Numbered from the stretch's first letter, positions 1 through 6,567 are shown. The stretch is DNA of 7,900 bases from Candidatus Methanocorpusculum equi (GCA_018065685.1 JAGHSU010000078.1:1-7900), one strand, 5' to 3'. The notes: generated by a model not told the origin, from the sequence alone. Translations and numbers: made by a program.

Positions 1-73
1 TCTTTATGAGTGCCTTAACCCCGTCTGCTTCGAGGTCGATGTCAACGCCTGCATCTTTGTATGAGTATGCCAT
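1..73 (-). CDS. purM: Phosphoribosylformylglycinamidine cyclo-ligase (AIR synthetase), N-terminal fragment
   Basis: Only the first 24 codons are in the window; the gene continues past the left edge. The product begins MAYSYKDAGVDIDLEADGV. The YKDAGVDID signature is the characteristic start of PurM, which converts formylglycinamidine ribonucleotide to aminoimidazole ribonucleotide with ATP in cytosolic purine synthesis. The ATG at 73-71 is supported by a strong SD site 7 bases upstream (AAGGAGGAG, plus coordinates 81-89) that lies inside the last codons of lysC. The gap to the lysC stop is 4 bases, so the two genes are almost certainly co-transcribed and probably translationally coupled. The identification rests on a short stretch, but that stretch is distinctive. 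Confidence 0.85.
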   Translation of the reverse strand, partial: MAYSYKDAGVDIDLEADGVKALIK

Positions 74-77
74 CTTT

Positions 78-1466
78 TTACTCCTCCTTATCCAGCTGGA
101 ACTCCTCATGAAGCGCCCGGACTGCTTTTATGCCGTCGTTTCCGTTAACCACGAAGGAGACATTCACCTCGGAGCCCTGGGAAATCATCACGACATTGAT
201 CTTCCGCTCACCGAGGCTTTTGAAGATGCGTGCAAGTGTTCCCGGTGTCCCGCGCATACCGGCACCTACGACCGATACCACCTGAACATCCGAAGAGAAC
301 GTATACTGCCTGATGGCTCCGCTTTCCTGTACCTTTTTCAGGGCCGTTTCGGCCATGCCGATTTCTTCTTCGGTAATAATCATCGAGATGTTCAGTTCGG
401 ACGAGCCCTGGCTGATAAGCATCACATTGACACCGGCGTCCGCAAGTGCGGAGAAAATTTCCCCGGCAACCCCTGGTCTTCCGGTAGCAAACCCGGTAAC
501 CGATATAAGGCAGCTGTTCTTAATCAGGGACACTGCTTTTACAATGCGTTTGTCTGCGTGGGTCTTTCTGCTGATAAGGGTGCCCGGGTGTGTCGGGTTG
601 AAGGTGTTTCTGACATATACCGGGATATCCTTTTCCATCGCCGGAAGGAGGGCGCGGGAGTGAATTACTTTTGCGCCAAAGTAGGACATCTCCATCATTT
701 CAATGAACGAGATGCTGTCTATGACACGTGCTTCGAGGATAAGCCGCGGGTCTGTTGTCATAACGCCGTCGACATCCGTCCAGATGATAACCTCGTCCGC
801 ATCGACACCAGCACCGATGATAGCCCCTGAGTAGTCCGAGCCGCTTCGTCCGAGTGTTGCGATTGAACCGTCTTTGGAACATCCGGCAAATCCCTGGATA
901 ACCGGAATCTCTTTCCCGAGTCTGCTTCCAATCCGTTCAGCAATGCGCGGGTAGCTTTCGGGAAGAGCGGATGCATTTCCATGAACACCGTTTGTCATAA
1001 TGCCCGCATCGCAGCCGCTTATCTGGAAGGAGGGGATGCCAATCTGGCGAAGAGCTGCGGAAACAATAGGTGCTGAAAGTTTTTCTCCTATTGATATGAT
1101 GTAGTCACGTGAACGCGGGGTTAGCTCACGCAGATTCTGCACCGCGGCAAGCATATCCTTAAGCCGCATCAGCCGCACTTCGAGGTGATCAGACACTTCT
1201 GCCACATAGTCCGGTGCAACCTCTTTTAAGGTATCGATGTGGCGTTTTCTTAAACCATCGATGAAGGTCTCAAGGAACTGTGCATCGGCTCCGGAGATGA
1301 TTTTTTCCGCAGCATCGATAATCTGGTCAGTGACCTTGGTCATTGCCGAGACGACAACAGCCACTTCATTTCCTTTCTCGTACGACTCTTTGATGAAGGC
1401 TACAGCTTTTCTGATTGCTGATGCATCCCCGACGGAGGTTCCTCCGAATTTCATTACAACACGCAT
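78..1466 (-). CDS. lysC: Aspartokinase with two C-terminal ACT domains
   Basis: This enzyme phosphorylates L-aspartate with ATP to 4-phospho-aspartate, the first step towards lysine, threonine, methionine and homoserine in the cytosol. The 462 residues are normal for a monofunctional aspartokinase. The amino-acid kinase domain spans about 3-290, with the nucleotide-binding KFGGTSVG at 6-13, the Ser-Ile-Gly-Glu-Lys-Leu substrate motif at 125-130, and a TLGRSGSDYS block at 204-213 followed by WTDVDGVMTTDPR at 229-241. Two ACT regulatory domains follow at about 320-385 and 396-455, each with an ISQGS motif (351-355, 428-432) at the expected effector site. Feedback control by lysine or threonine is therefore expected, but which one cannot be read from sequence. 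The start at 1466 has GGTG (plus 1475-1478) as a weak SD 8 bases upstream; Met5 is an alternative. purM follows 4 bases downstream. Confidence 0.95.
   Translation of the reverse strand: MRVVMKFGGTSVGDASAIRKAVAFIKESYEKGNEVAVVVSAMTKVTDQIIDAAEKIISGADAQFLETFIDGLRKRHIDTLKEVAPDYVAEVSDHLEVRLMRLKDMLAAVQNLRELTPRSRDYIISIGEKLSAPIVSAALRQIGIPSFQISGCDAGIMTNGVHGNASALPESYPRIAERIGSRLGKEIPVIQGFAGCSKDGSIATLGRSGSDYSGAIIGAGVDADEVIIWTDVDGVMTTDPRLILEARVIDSISFIEMMEMSYFGAKVIHSRALLPAMEKDIPVYVRNTFNPTHPGTLISRKTHADKRIVKAVSLIKNSCLISVTGFATGRPGVAGEIFSALADAGVNVMLISQGSSELNISMIITEEEIGMAETALKKVQESGAIRQYTFSSDVQVVSVVGAGMRGTPGTLARIFKSLGERKINVVMISQGSEVNVSFVVNGNDGIKAVRALHEEFQLDKEE
81..89 (-). promoter_or_regulatory. purM ribosome binding site embedded in the lysC 3' end
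   Basis: On the minus strand the sequence reads AAGGAGGAG immediately before the lysC TAA. It encodes the final Lys-Glu-Glu of aspartokinase and also forms a near-perfect SD site 7 bases before the purM ATG. It fixes the purM start and suggests coupled translation. Confidence 0.8.
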
Positions 1467-1492
1467 TGCTCTAACACCAGTTGGTATAGTTG

Positions 1493-1506
1493 ATATATTA
1501 TATATG
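1493..1506 (-). promoter_or_regulatory. TATA-box promoter of lysC-purM
   Basis: The minus strand reads CATATATAATATAT here, centred about 34 bases upstream of the lysC ATG. An archaeal start site about 25 bases downstream of the box would give a very short leader of roughly 5-15 bases that just includes the GGTG motif. The box is nearly symmetric, so it could in principle also fire on the plus strand. Confidence 0.65.
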
Positions 1507-1550
1507 TGGTCTGAAGAGATAAAGTATTAGTGATGATGCCGTCCGGCTGA

Positions 1551-1609
1551 GAGATTCCGCAGGTTCCATTCCTGCCTTCTTTTGCCCTTATTTCCGGAGA
1601 TTCCCGCAG
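1551..1609. repeat. Imperfect direct repeat pair in the divergent promoter region
   Basis: GAGATTCCGCAG at 1551-1562 recurs as GAGATTCCCGCAG at 1597-1609, differing by one inserted C. The starts are 46 bases apart, between the two divergent promoters. The pair might be operator half-sites for a regulator of either gene, or coincidence; the sequence alone does not decide. Confidence 0.4.
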
Positions 1610-1660
1610 ATAACGATAAATCTGGTCAGAAACGGGTGCTGCTCACACCAACCGCCAAGC

Positions 1661-1670
1661 ATTTAATAAT
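1661..1670 (+). promoter_or_regulatory. TATA-box promoter of the activase gene, giving a probable leaderless mRNA
   Basis: ATTTAATAAT lies 24-33 bases before the ATG at 1694, so transcription should begin within a few bases of the start codon. No SD sequence precedes that ATG; the stretch just before it is AT-rich (TATATAATAACAA). This matches archaeal leaderless transcripts. The second AT-rich stretch at 1679-1690 is too close to the ATG to be the TATA box. Confidence 0.6.
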
Positions 1671-1693
1671 TCTCATCCCATATATAATAACAA

Positions 1694-4648
1694 ATGGCTG
1701 ATTCTGCAGACTACCGGATAGGAATCGATATCGGCTCGACCACGGTCAAGGTCATTGTCCTTCCCGCGGACACCGATACCATACTTTACCGTTCATATGG
1801 AAGGCACTTCTCCAAAGTCAGGGAAAAGACGGTTGAAGCCCTGGGGGAAGCAGCGGCAGCACTCCCTCTTGCCGGTAAAAAAATACAGCTTTTAATCACC
1901 GGTTCGGCGGGTCTCGGTGTTGCAAAGTCCGCAAATCTTCCCTTCATCCAGGAGGTGTTTGCAACAGCAAAAGCGGTGGAGACCTACATCCCGGAGACCG
2001 ACTCTGTAATCGAACTCGGGGGGGAAGATGCAAAAATCATCTTCTTCAAAGGCTCGCTTGAGGAACGGATGAACGGCTCGTGTGCCGGAGGGACCGGGGC
2101 TTTTATTGACCAGATGGCAACCCTTCTCAATGTCTCCGTCGAGGAACTGGACAGACTCTCCCTCGGATACGAAAAAATATACCCGATAGCATCCCGCTGC
2201 GGAGTCTTTGCAAAAACCGATATTCAGCCCATCTTAAATCAGGGGGGAAGAAAAGAGGATGTGGCAGCATCCATCTATCAGGCGGTCGTCGACCAGACAA
2301 TCGCGGGACTGACACAGGGAAGGGCGCTTGGAAAAACAATCGTCTTTTTAGGAGGCCCCCTGCACTACTACCAGGGCCTTCGAAAACGCTTTGCAGAAAC
2401 GCTTAACCTCGACGAAAACCATGCAATATTCCCGGAAAACGCGGACTGCTTTGCAGCGCTCGGGGCAGCTCTTTCGACTGAAGGCTACGCTCCTTTCACC
2501 TTCGGGGATATCTGTACTGGCATTAAAAACTCGGTCTCGGATGCGGTAACTACAGATACGATGCAGCCGCTGTTTGGAGACACTGCAGAGTATGAGGCGT
2601 TTTGTGCACGGCACAACGCAAATGCCCCGCCTTCATCAGACATCTCCGCCTATGAAGGCGATGCATGGCTTGGAATCGATGCGGGAAGTACTACCACAAA
2701 ACTTGTCTTAATTGATGAAAACGATGAAATTCTCTACACCTATTACGGATCGAACCGCGGAAACCCGGTGCAGATTGTTTTAGAAGAGCTGAAAAAAATC
2801 TATGAGGCGGGAGGAGACCGTGTCAGAATCAAAGGGGCAGCTGTTACCGGATACGGGGAGAATCTGATTAAAAATGCGTTTAATCTGGATGCAGGGCTTG
2901 TAGAAACCGTCGCCCACTTAAAAGCTGCGCAGCACTTCAACCCGGATGTTGATTTCATCATCGACATCGGCGGGCAGGATATGAAATGCTTCAAGATACG
3001 AAACGGTGCGGTTGACAGTATCTTCTTAAATGAGGCATGTTCTTCTGGATGCGGGTCGTTCATCGAGACATTTGCCCGTGCACTCGGCTATGAAATCGAG
3101 GAGTTCTCAAAACTTGGTCTTTTCGTAAAGCACCCGGTAAACTTAGGCTCCCGCTGCACGGTGTTTATGAACTCCTCGGTAAAGCAGGCGCAGCGTGACG
3201 GAGCATCTGTCGCAGATATTTCAGCGGGTTTATCCATCAGCATCGTTAAAAATGCAGTCTACAAAGTAATCCGTGCCGCGTCCGCGGACGATCTTGGAAA
3301 ACACATCGTCGTACAGGGCGGAACATTCAAAAATGACGCCGTCCTCCGTGCCTTTGAGCAGGAACTGAAGCGTGATGTGACCCGTCCGGTCATTGCAGGA
3401 ATCTCCGGGGCATACGGGGCCGCACTCTATGTGAAATCCTTAAACCTTCCCGCATCATCGATTCTGACAAAAGAGGGACTTTCCGCGTTCTTCCACAAAG
3501 CAAAGCCGATTACCTGTAAACTCTGTACCAACCACTGTTCACTTACGGTAAATACCTTTGACGGCGGAAGACGCTTCGTCTCCGGAAACCGCTGCTCGCG
3601 CCCCCTGGGAAAAGAAAAATCGCCGCTTCCGAATCTTGCGAGATGGAAGTATGAAAAGCTTCTCTCCTACAAGCCGCTTGAAAACGCTCCCCGCGGCAAA
3701 ATCGGCATCCCCTTCGGACTGAACACCTATGAAAACCTCCCGTTCTGGCATGCCTTCTTTACAACACTCGGTTTTGAGGTAGTATTATCCCCTGAATCCA
3801 GCCGAAGCATCTATCGTCTGGGGCAGCACACCATCCCCTCGGATACCGTCTGTTATCCGGCAAAACTGATTCACGGGCACATCATCAGTCTGATACAGGC
3901 AGGGGTCTCTGAAATCTTCTATCCCTGCATGTCCTACAATTTCGATGAGCACCTGGGAGATAAAAACTTTAACTGTCCGGTCGTCGCCTACTATCCGGAG
4001 CTGATTGCAGCCAACGTTCGTGAACTATCCAAAGTGCACTTCAGATACCCGTACTTCGATCTTCATCGTCCGAAGGACTTTGCAAAGCGGGCAGTGAAAT
4101 ACTTTGGAGAAACATACGGCATCCCTGCAAAGGAGGTGCGCTCTGCAGTAACTGCTGCGTATGAGGCATATGAGGCCTACAAGGCGGAGCTTCGTGCAAA
4201 AGGCGAAGAGTACATCAGATATGCCCGTGAGCACGGCTGCAAAATCCTCATCATGGCGGGAAGGCCGTATCACATTGACCCTGAAATCGGACACGGTATT
4301 GACGAGCTTGCGGTCTCATACGGATTTGTGCTGATAACAGAGGATGCAGTATCTCCGCACATGACCAAAGGAAAACGCACAATCCTGAACCAGTGGTCGT
4401 ATCACTCCCGTCTCTATGCGGCAGCAGAGTATGTCTGCACACAGCCCGATATGCAGTTAATGCAGCTCGTCTCATTCGGCTGCGGCACGGACGCGGTAAC
4501 AACCGATGAGGTCCGCGAAATCCTCGAGTCCGGTGGAAAAATCTACACCCAGATAAAAATCGATGAGATAAGCAACCTCGGCGCGATTACCATCCGCCTG
4601 CGCAGTCTTATGGCTGCTGTGGAAGCCCGCGAAACAGGAGGATTCTAA
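1694..4648 (+). CDS. Tandem BadF/BadG/BcrA/BcrD-type activase with DUF2229-like C-terminal region (acyl-CoA dehydratase activase family)
   Basis: Related proteins are ATP-hydrolysing [4Fe-4S] activators that drive a low-potential electron into a 2-hydroxyacyl-CoA dehydratase-like partner. The 984 residues hold two ASKHA ATPase domains. Domain 1 (about 8-262) has IGIDIGSTTVK at 9-19, ELGGEDAK at 107-114, and the cluster cysteines Cys130 (in SCAGGTGAF) and Cys169 (in SRCGVF). Domain 2 (about 325-581) repeats these as LGIDAGSTTTK at 326-336, DIGGQDMK at 424-431, Cys449 (in EACSSGCGSF) and Cys488 (in SRCTVF). A DUF2229-like region (about 600-975) carries Cys608, 611, 615 and 634, then VCYPAK (Cys720), YPCMSYN (Cys745), MAGRPYH at 854-860 and SFGCGTDA (Cys930). 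There is no signal peptide or membrane segment, so it is cytosolic. The start is chosen because GIDIGSTT follows at once and no other nearby start exists. Bacterial homologues usually continue into an HgdB/D-like domain; here that part is the next gene. The family call is firm; the substrate is unknown. Confidence 0.9.
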   Translation: MADSADYRIGIDIGSTTVKVIVLPADTDTILYRSYGRHFSKVREKTVEALGEAAAALPLAGKKIQLLITGSAGLGVAKSANLPFIQEVFATAKAVETYIPETDSVIELGGEDAKIIFFKGSLEERMNGSCAGGTGAFIDQMATLLNVSVEELDRLSLGYEKIYPIASRCGVFAKTDIQPILNQGGRKEDVAASIYQAVVDQTIAGLTQGRALGKTIVFLGGPLHYYQGLRKRFAETLNLDENHAIFPENADCFAALGAALSTEGYAPFTFGDICTGIKNSVSDAVTTDTMQPLFGDTAEYEAFCARHNANAPPSSDISAYEGDAWLGIDAGSTTTKLVLIDENDEILYTYYGSNRGNPVQIVLEELKKIYEAGGDRVRIKGAAVTGYGENLIKNAFNLDAGLVETVAHLKAAQHFNPDVDFIIDIGGQDMKCFKIRNGAVDSIFLNEACSSGCGSFIETFARALGYEIEEFSKLGLFVKHPVNLGSRCTVFMNSSVKQAQRDGASVADISAGLSISIVKNAVYKVIRAASADDLGKHIVVQGGTFKNDAVLRAFEQELKRDVTRPVIAGISGAYGAALYVKSLNLPASSILTKEGLSAFFHKAKPITCKLCTNHCSLTVNTFDGGRRFVSGNRCSRPLGKEKSPLPNLARWKYEKLLSYKPLENAPRGKIGIPFGLNTYENLPFWHAFFTTLGFEVVLSPESSRSIYRLGQHTIPSDTVCYPAKLIHGHIISLIQAGVSEIFYPCMSYNFDEHLGDKNFNCPVVAYYPELIAANVRELSKVHFRYPYFDLHRPKDFAKRAVKYFGETYGIPAKEVRSAVTAAYEAYEAYKAELRAKGEEYIRYAREHGCKILIMAGRPYHIDPEIGHGIDELAVSYGFVLITEDAVSPHMTKGKRTILNQWSYHSRLYAAAEYVCTQPDMQLMQLVSFGCGTDAVTTDEVREILESGGKIYTQIKIDEISNLGAITIRLRSLMAAVEARETGGF
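4637..4642 (+). promoter_or_regulatory. Ribosome binding site of the dehydratase-like gene inside the activase 3' end
   Basis: GGAGGA encodes the penultimate Gly-Gly of the activase and sits 6 bases before the ATG at 4649. It supports independent, coupled initiation of the second gene instead of simple readthrough of the intervening TAA. Confidence 0.8.
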
Positions 4649-5929
4649 ATGGCAGAACTGGTCTATGACAAAACAGGACGCCTGCTCTTTACCAAAGAGA
4701 TGGCAAAGGAGTATACGATACTGGCGCCGGAGATTCTTCCGGTCACCGCAAATATGCTCATCAAACTCATGATGTTTGAAGGCGGGTATCACAGCATCGA
4801 GCTTCTGACAAATCAGGACAGAAAGGTTGTGGAAACCGGACTCAAATATGTCCACAATGATATGTGCTATCCTGCAATTCTTTCCATCGGGCAGCTGGTC
4901 GAAGCGGTTGAGTCGGGAAGATATGACAAACACAAGGTTGCTTTGATGATTACCCAGTCTGGGGGCGGATGCCGTGCCTCAAACTATCTCTACCTCTTAC
5001 GAAAAGCACTCAAACGTGCGGGCCTTGAGTATGTGCCTGTCATCTCCCTGAACTTAAGCAGCCTTGACCGTCAGCCCGGCTTTAAAGTTACGGTTAAACT
5101 TGCCATTAAAGCCGTGTTTGCGATGATGTACGGAGACCTGCTCGTAAATATCGGAAACCAGTGCAGACCGTACGAGGTGCACAAAGGAGACACTGATGCG
5201 AAGATTTCCTGCTGGACTGATAAAATCATCGACCTCTTTTCAAAAGGAAAAGCGGTCTGGTTTAAGCCGATGCGGAAGCTGATGGAAGAGATTATTGAGG
5301 ACTTTAAAACAATCGAGTGCGACCGGTCCGTGGAAAAACCGAAAGTAGGCGTTGTAGGGGAAATTTATGTGAAGTACTCTCCGTTTGGAAACAACAATCT
5401 GGAAGCGTTCATCTTAAAGGAAGGGGCGGAGGCGGTAGTCCCCGGCGTTACCGACTTCCTGCTTTTCAAGGGAAACAACCGGTATGTTGATGTTGATCTC
5501 TATGGAGGAAGCCGCATCAAAAAGGCCGCGATGTGGTGGTATCAGTGGTTTATCTGCAAATGCCAGGACATTATGATTGAGGTACTTGAAAGTGACGGAA
5601 CGTTCCGGGCTCCGTGTCACTTTGCCGACCTGCAGGAAGTGGTTAAAGGATACCTCGGCTGCGGAAACAAGATGGGTGAGGGGTGGCTTCTTACGGCGGA
5701 GATGCTTGAGCTGATTCACTCCGGCGTAAACAATATCGTCTGTACGCAGCCGTTCGGGTGCCTGCCAAACCATGTCGCAGGCAAGGGAATGATGCGGAAA
5801 ATCAAAGATGACTATCCGAATTCCAACATTGTGGCAATTGACTACGACCCGGGAGCCACAAAGATTAATCAGGAGAACAGAATCAAACTGATGCTTGCAA
5901 ATGCGGCACGGATGAAAAAGGAAGCATAA
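4649..5929 (+). CDS. 2-hydroxyacyl-CoA dehydratase (HgdB/D-like) Fe-S protein, partner of the tandem activase
   Basis: This 426-residue cytosolic protein resembles the C-terminal part of large bacterial 'acyl-CoA dehydratase activase-related' proteins and the HgdB/D fold. Family members bind Fe-S clusters that accept an electron from the ATP-driven activator. Eleven cysteines are present: Cys73 (NDMCYPA), Cys108 (GGGCRASNY), Cys172 (NQCRPYE), 188, 224, 303, 305, 323, Cys338 (GCGNKMGEGW), 365 and Cys371 (QPFGCLPNH). Several sit in motif-like blocks suited to cluster ligation. The ATG follows the upstream TAA directly and in the same reading frame, with GGAGGA 6 bases before it, so the pair is co-transcribed and likely made as a complex. 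No second dehydratase subunit or CoA-transferase gene is adjacent, so a true hydroxyacyl-CoA dehydratase role is doubtful. It could instead be a reductase of an unknown substrate, as proposed for double-cubane-cluster proteins. Confidence 0.85.
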   Translation: MAELVYDKTGRLLFTKEMAKEYTILAPEILPVTANMLIKLMMFEGGYHSIELLTNQDRKVVETGLKYVHNDMCYPAILSIGQLVEAVESGRYDKHKVALMITQSGGGCRASNYLYLLRKALKRAGLEYVPVISLNLSSLDRQPGFKVTVKLAIKAVFAMMYGDLLVNIGNQCRPYEVHKGDTDAKISCWTDKIIDLFSKGKAVWFKPMRKLMEEIIEDFKTIECDRSVEKPKVGVVGEIYVKYSPFGNNNLEAFILKEGAEAVVPGVTDFLLFKGNNRYVDVDLYGGSRIKKAAMWWYQWFICKCQDIMIEVLESDGTFRAPCHFADLQEVVKGYLGCGNKMGEGWLLTAEMLELIHSGVNNIVCTQPFGCLPNHVAGKGMMRKIKDDYPNSNIVAIDYDPGATKINQENRIKLMLANAARMKKEA

Positions 5930-5940
5930 TTAAACGCTCA

Positions 5941-5950
5941 CCTTTTATTA
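5941..5950 (+). promoter_or_regulatory. TATA-like promoter of the MerR-like gene, probably leaderless
   Basis: CCTTTTATTA lies 27-36 bases before the ATG at 5977, placing the predicted start site within a few bases of the ATG. No SD motif is visible in the AT-rich stretch before the ATG. The 47-base gap after the dehydratase-like gene has no clear terminator, so some read-through from upstream is possible. Confidence 0.5.
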
Positions 5951-5976
5951 CCTTTCGCGGCGAATAATATTACATC

Positions 5977-6567
5977 ATGTCTGACTCCCCGAAAAAAATA
6001 GCAGAAATAGCAGAGATAACGGGTATCTCCGAAGACATCTGCCGTCAGATTGCCAGAGACTTTGAGGAAATCCTCCCCGGAAAGAAAATAGGGAAAGTCA
6101 CCATCTACGATGATGCGGCAGTTGAGCGGTTCCGGAAAATTGCCGACCTGCAGAATCAGGGCTGCTGCCGGGAAGTCATCATCCCTGCTATCCGCGGGGG
6201 AAAATCCCTGGAAGAGCGTGCCGCAGAGGATATGAAGCGCTTCGGCATCGAAAACAAGCCCGCGGAACAAAAGCCGAAAAAGCCGCTTAACTCCCAGATA
6301 CCGGTAGACAAACCGAAAACCGAGACCGAAGAGGCGCTGCTGCTTGCGGTTAAATCCCTCGAACAGAAAATTGCCGCAATGGACCAGCGCTCCTCCGCGG
6401 TCCGCGACGCAGGTGAGGATAATCTGAAAAAGATTCTCGATGCGGTATCAGCAGTTTCCGCAGACATCGCTGCCCTGAAAGCGGAGATGCACACTCTCTG
6501 GGATCAGGTTGCAGAGCTTGAAAAATTCCTGCAGACGCAGTCGGAAAAACCGTTCTGGAAACGGTAG
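5977..6567 (+). CDS. MerR-like helix-turn-helix protein with C-terminal coiled coil
   Basis: The N-terminal 75 residues of this 196-residue protein resemble a MerR-type DNA-binding domain. A helix-turn-helix is visible at about 7-28 (KIAEIAEITGISEDICRQIA). The wing-like KVTIYDDAAVERFRKIADLQ at 40-59 matches the MerR pattern of a short strand, then Tyr-Asp and an Arg/Lys-rich helix. A Lys/Pro-rich linker (about 93-115) leads to a predicted coiled coil at about 117-187 with hydrophobic heptads, and the protein ends in the basic-aromatic tail KPFWKR. No effector-binding domain or metal-site cysteine array is present; the only cysteines are Cys22, 63 and 64. It is probably a dimeric DNA-binding protein. 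The tail and coiled coil also recall bacterial chromosome-anchoring MerR-like proteins such as RacA, but that is only analogy. Its place after the activase pair suggests a possible regulator; target unknown. Confidence 0.75.
   Translation: MSDSPKKIAEIAEITGISEDICRQIARDFEEILPGKKIGKVTIYDDAAVERFRKIADLQNQGCCREVIIPAIRGGKSLEERAAEDMKRFGIENKPAEQKPKKPLNSQIPVDKPKTETEEALLLAVKSLEQKIAAMDQRSSAVRDAGEDNLKKILDAVSAVSADIAALKAEMHTLWDQVAELEKFLQTQSEKPFWKR

Larger units (their letters stand above)
1467..1693. other. Divergent intergenic region between lysC and the activase gene
   Basis: These 227 bases separate divergent genes and show no credible ORF. They contain the lysC TATA box at the left end and the activase TATA box at the right end. 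Between them lie an imperfect direct repeat (1551-1562 and 1597-1609) and a small hairpin with GCAGG and CCTGC arms (1559-1563 and 1571-1575) followed by a pyrimidine-rich run. None of these is a recognised regulatory site. Confidence 0.7.

Noticed and set aside
6..830. Long plus-strand open frame of 274 codons
   Set aside because: It lies wholly antisense to lysC, whose translation shows all aspartokinase motifs and two ACT domains. The antisense translation is low in recognisable motifs, rich in Cys/His/Arg, and has no promoter or SD.
1541..1575. CTGAGAG near 1547-1553 resembling a TPP riboswitch fragment
   Set aside because: The other conserved TPP elements and their spacing are absent, and the downstream gene is not a thiamine gene.
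1679..1690. TATATAATAA just before the activase ATG as its TATA box
   Set aside because: It is only 3-14 bases from the ATG, so transcription would start inside the gene, with no suitable in-frame start downstream. The box at 1661-1670 fits better.
1694..4648. Methanogenesis marker protein 15 (an activase-like methanogen protein)
   Set aside because: As I recall, that family is a single activase-like domain of roughly 400 residues. This protein has two domains plus a DUF2229-like region.
4643..4651. Sequencing error or pseudogene as the explanation for the split
   Set aside because: Not excluded, but the correctly spaced GGAGGA site and the ATG immediately after the stop favour a genuine two-gene arrangement. 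The stop is TAA, so pyrrolysine (TAG) readthrough does not apply.
4472..4933. Minus-strand open frame of 153 codons across the activase/dehydratase junction
   Set aside because: It is antisense to two strongly supported genes and has no recognisable domain or start signals.
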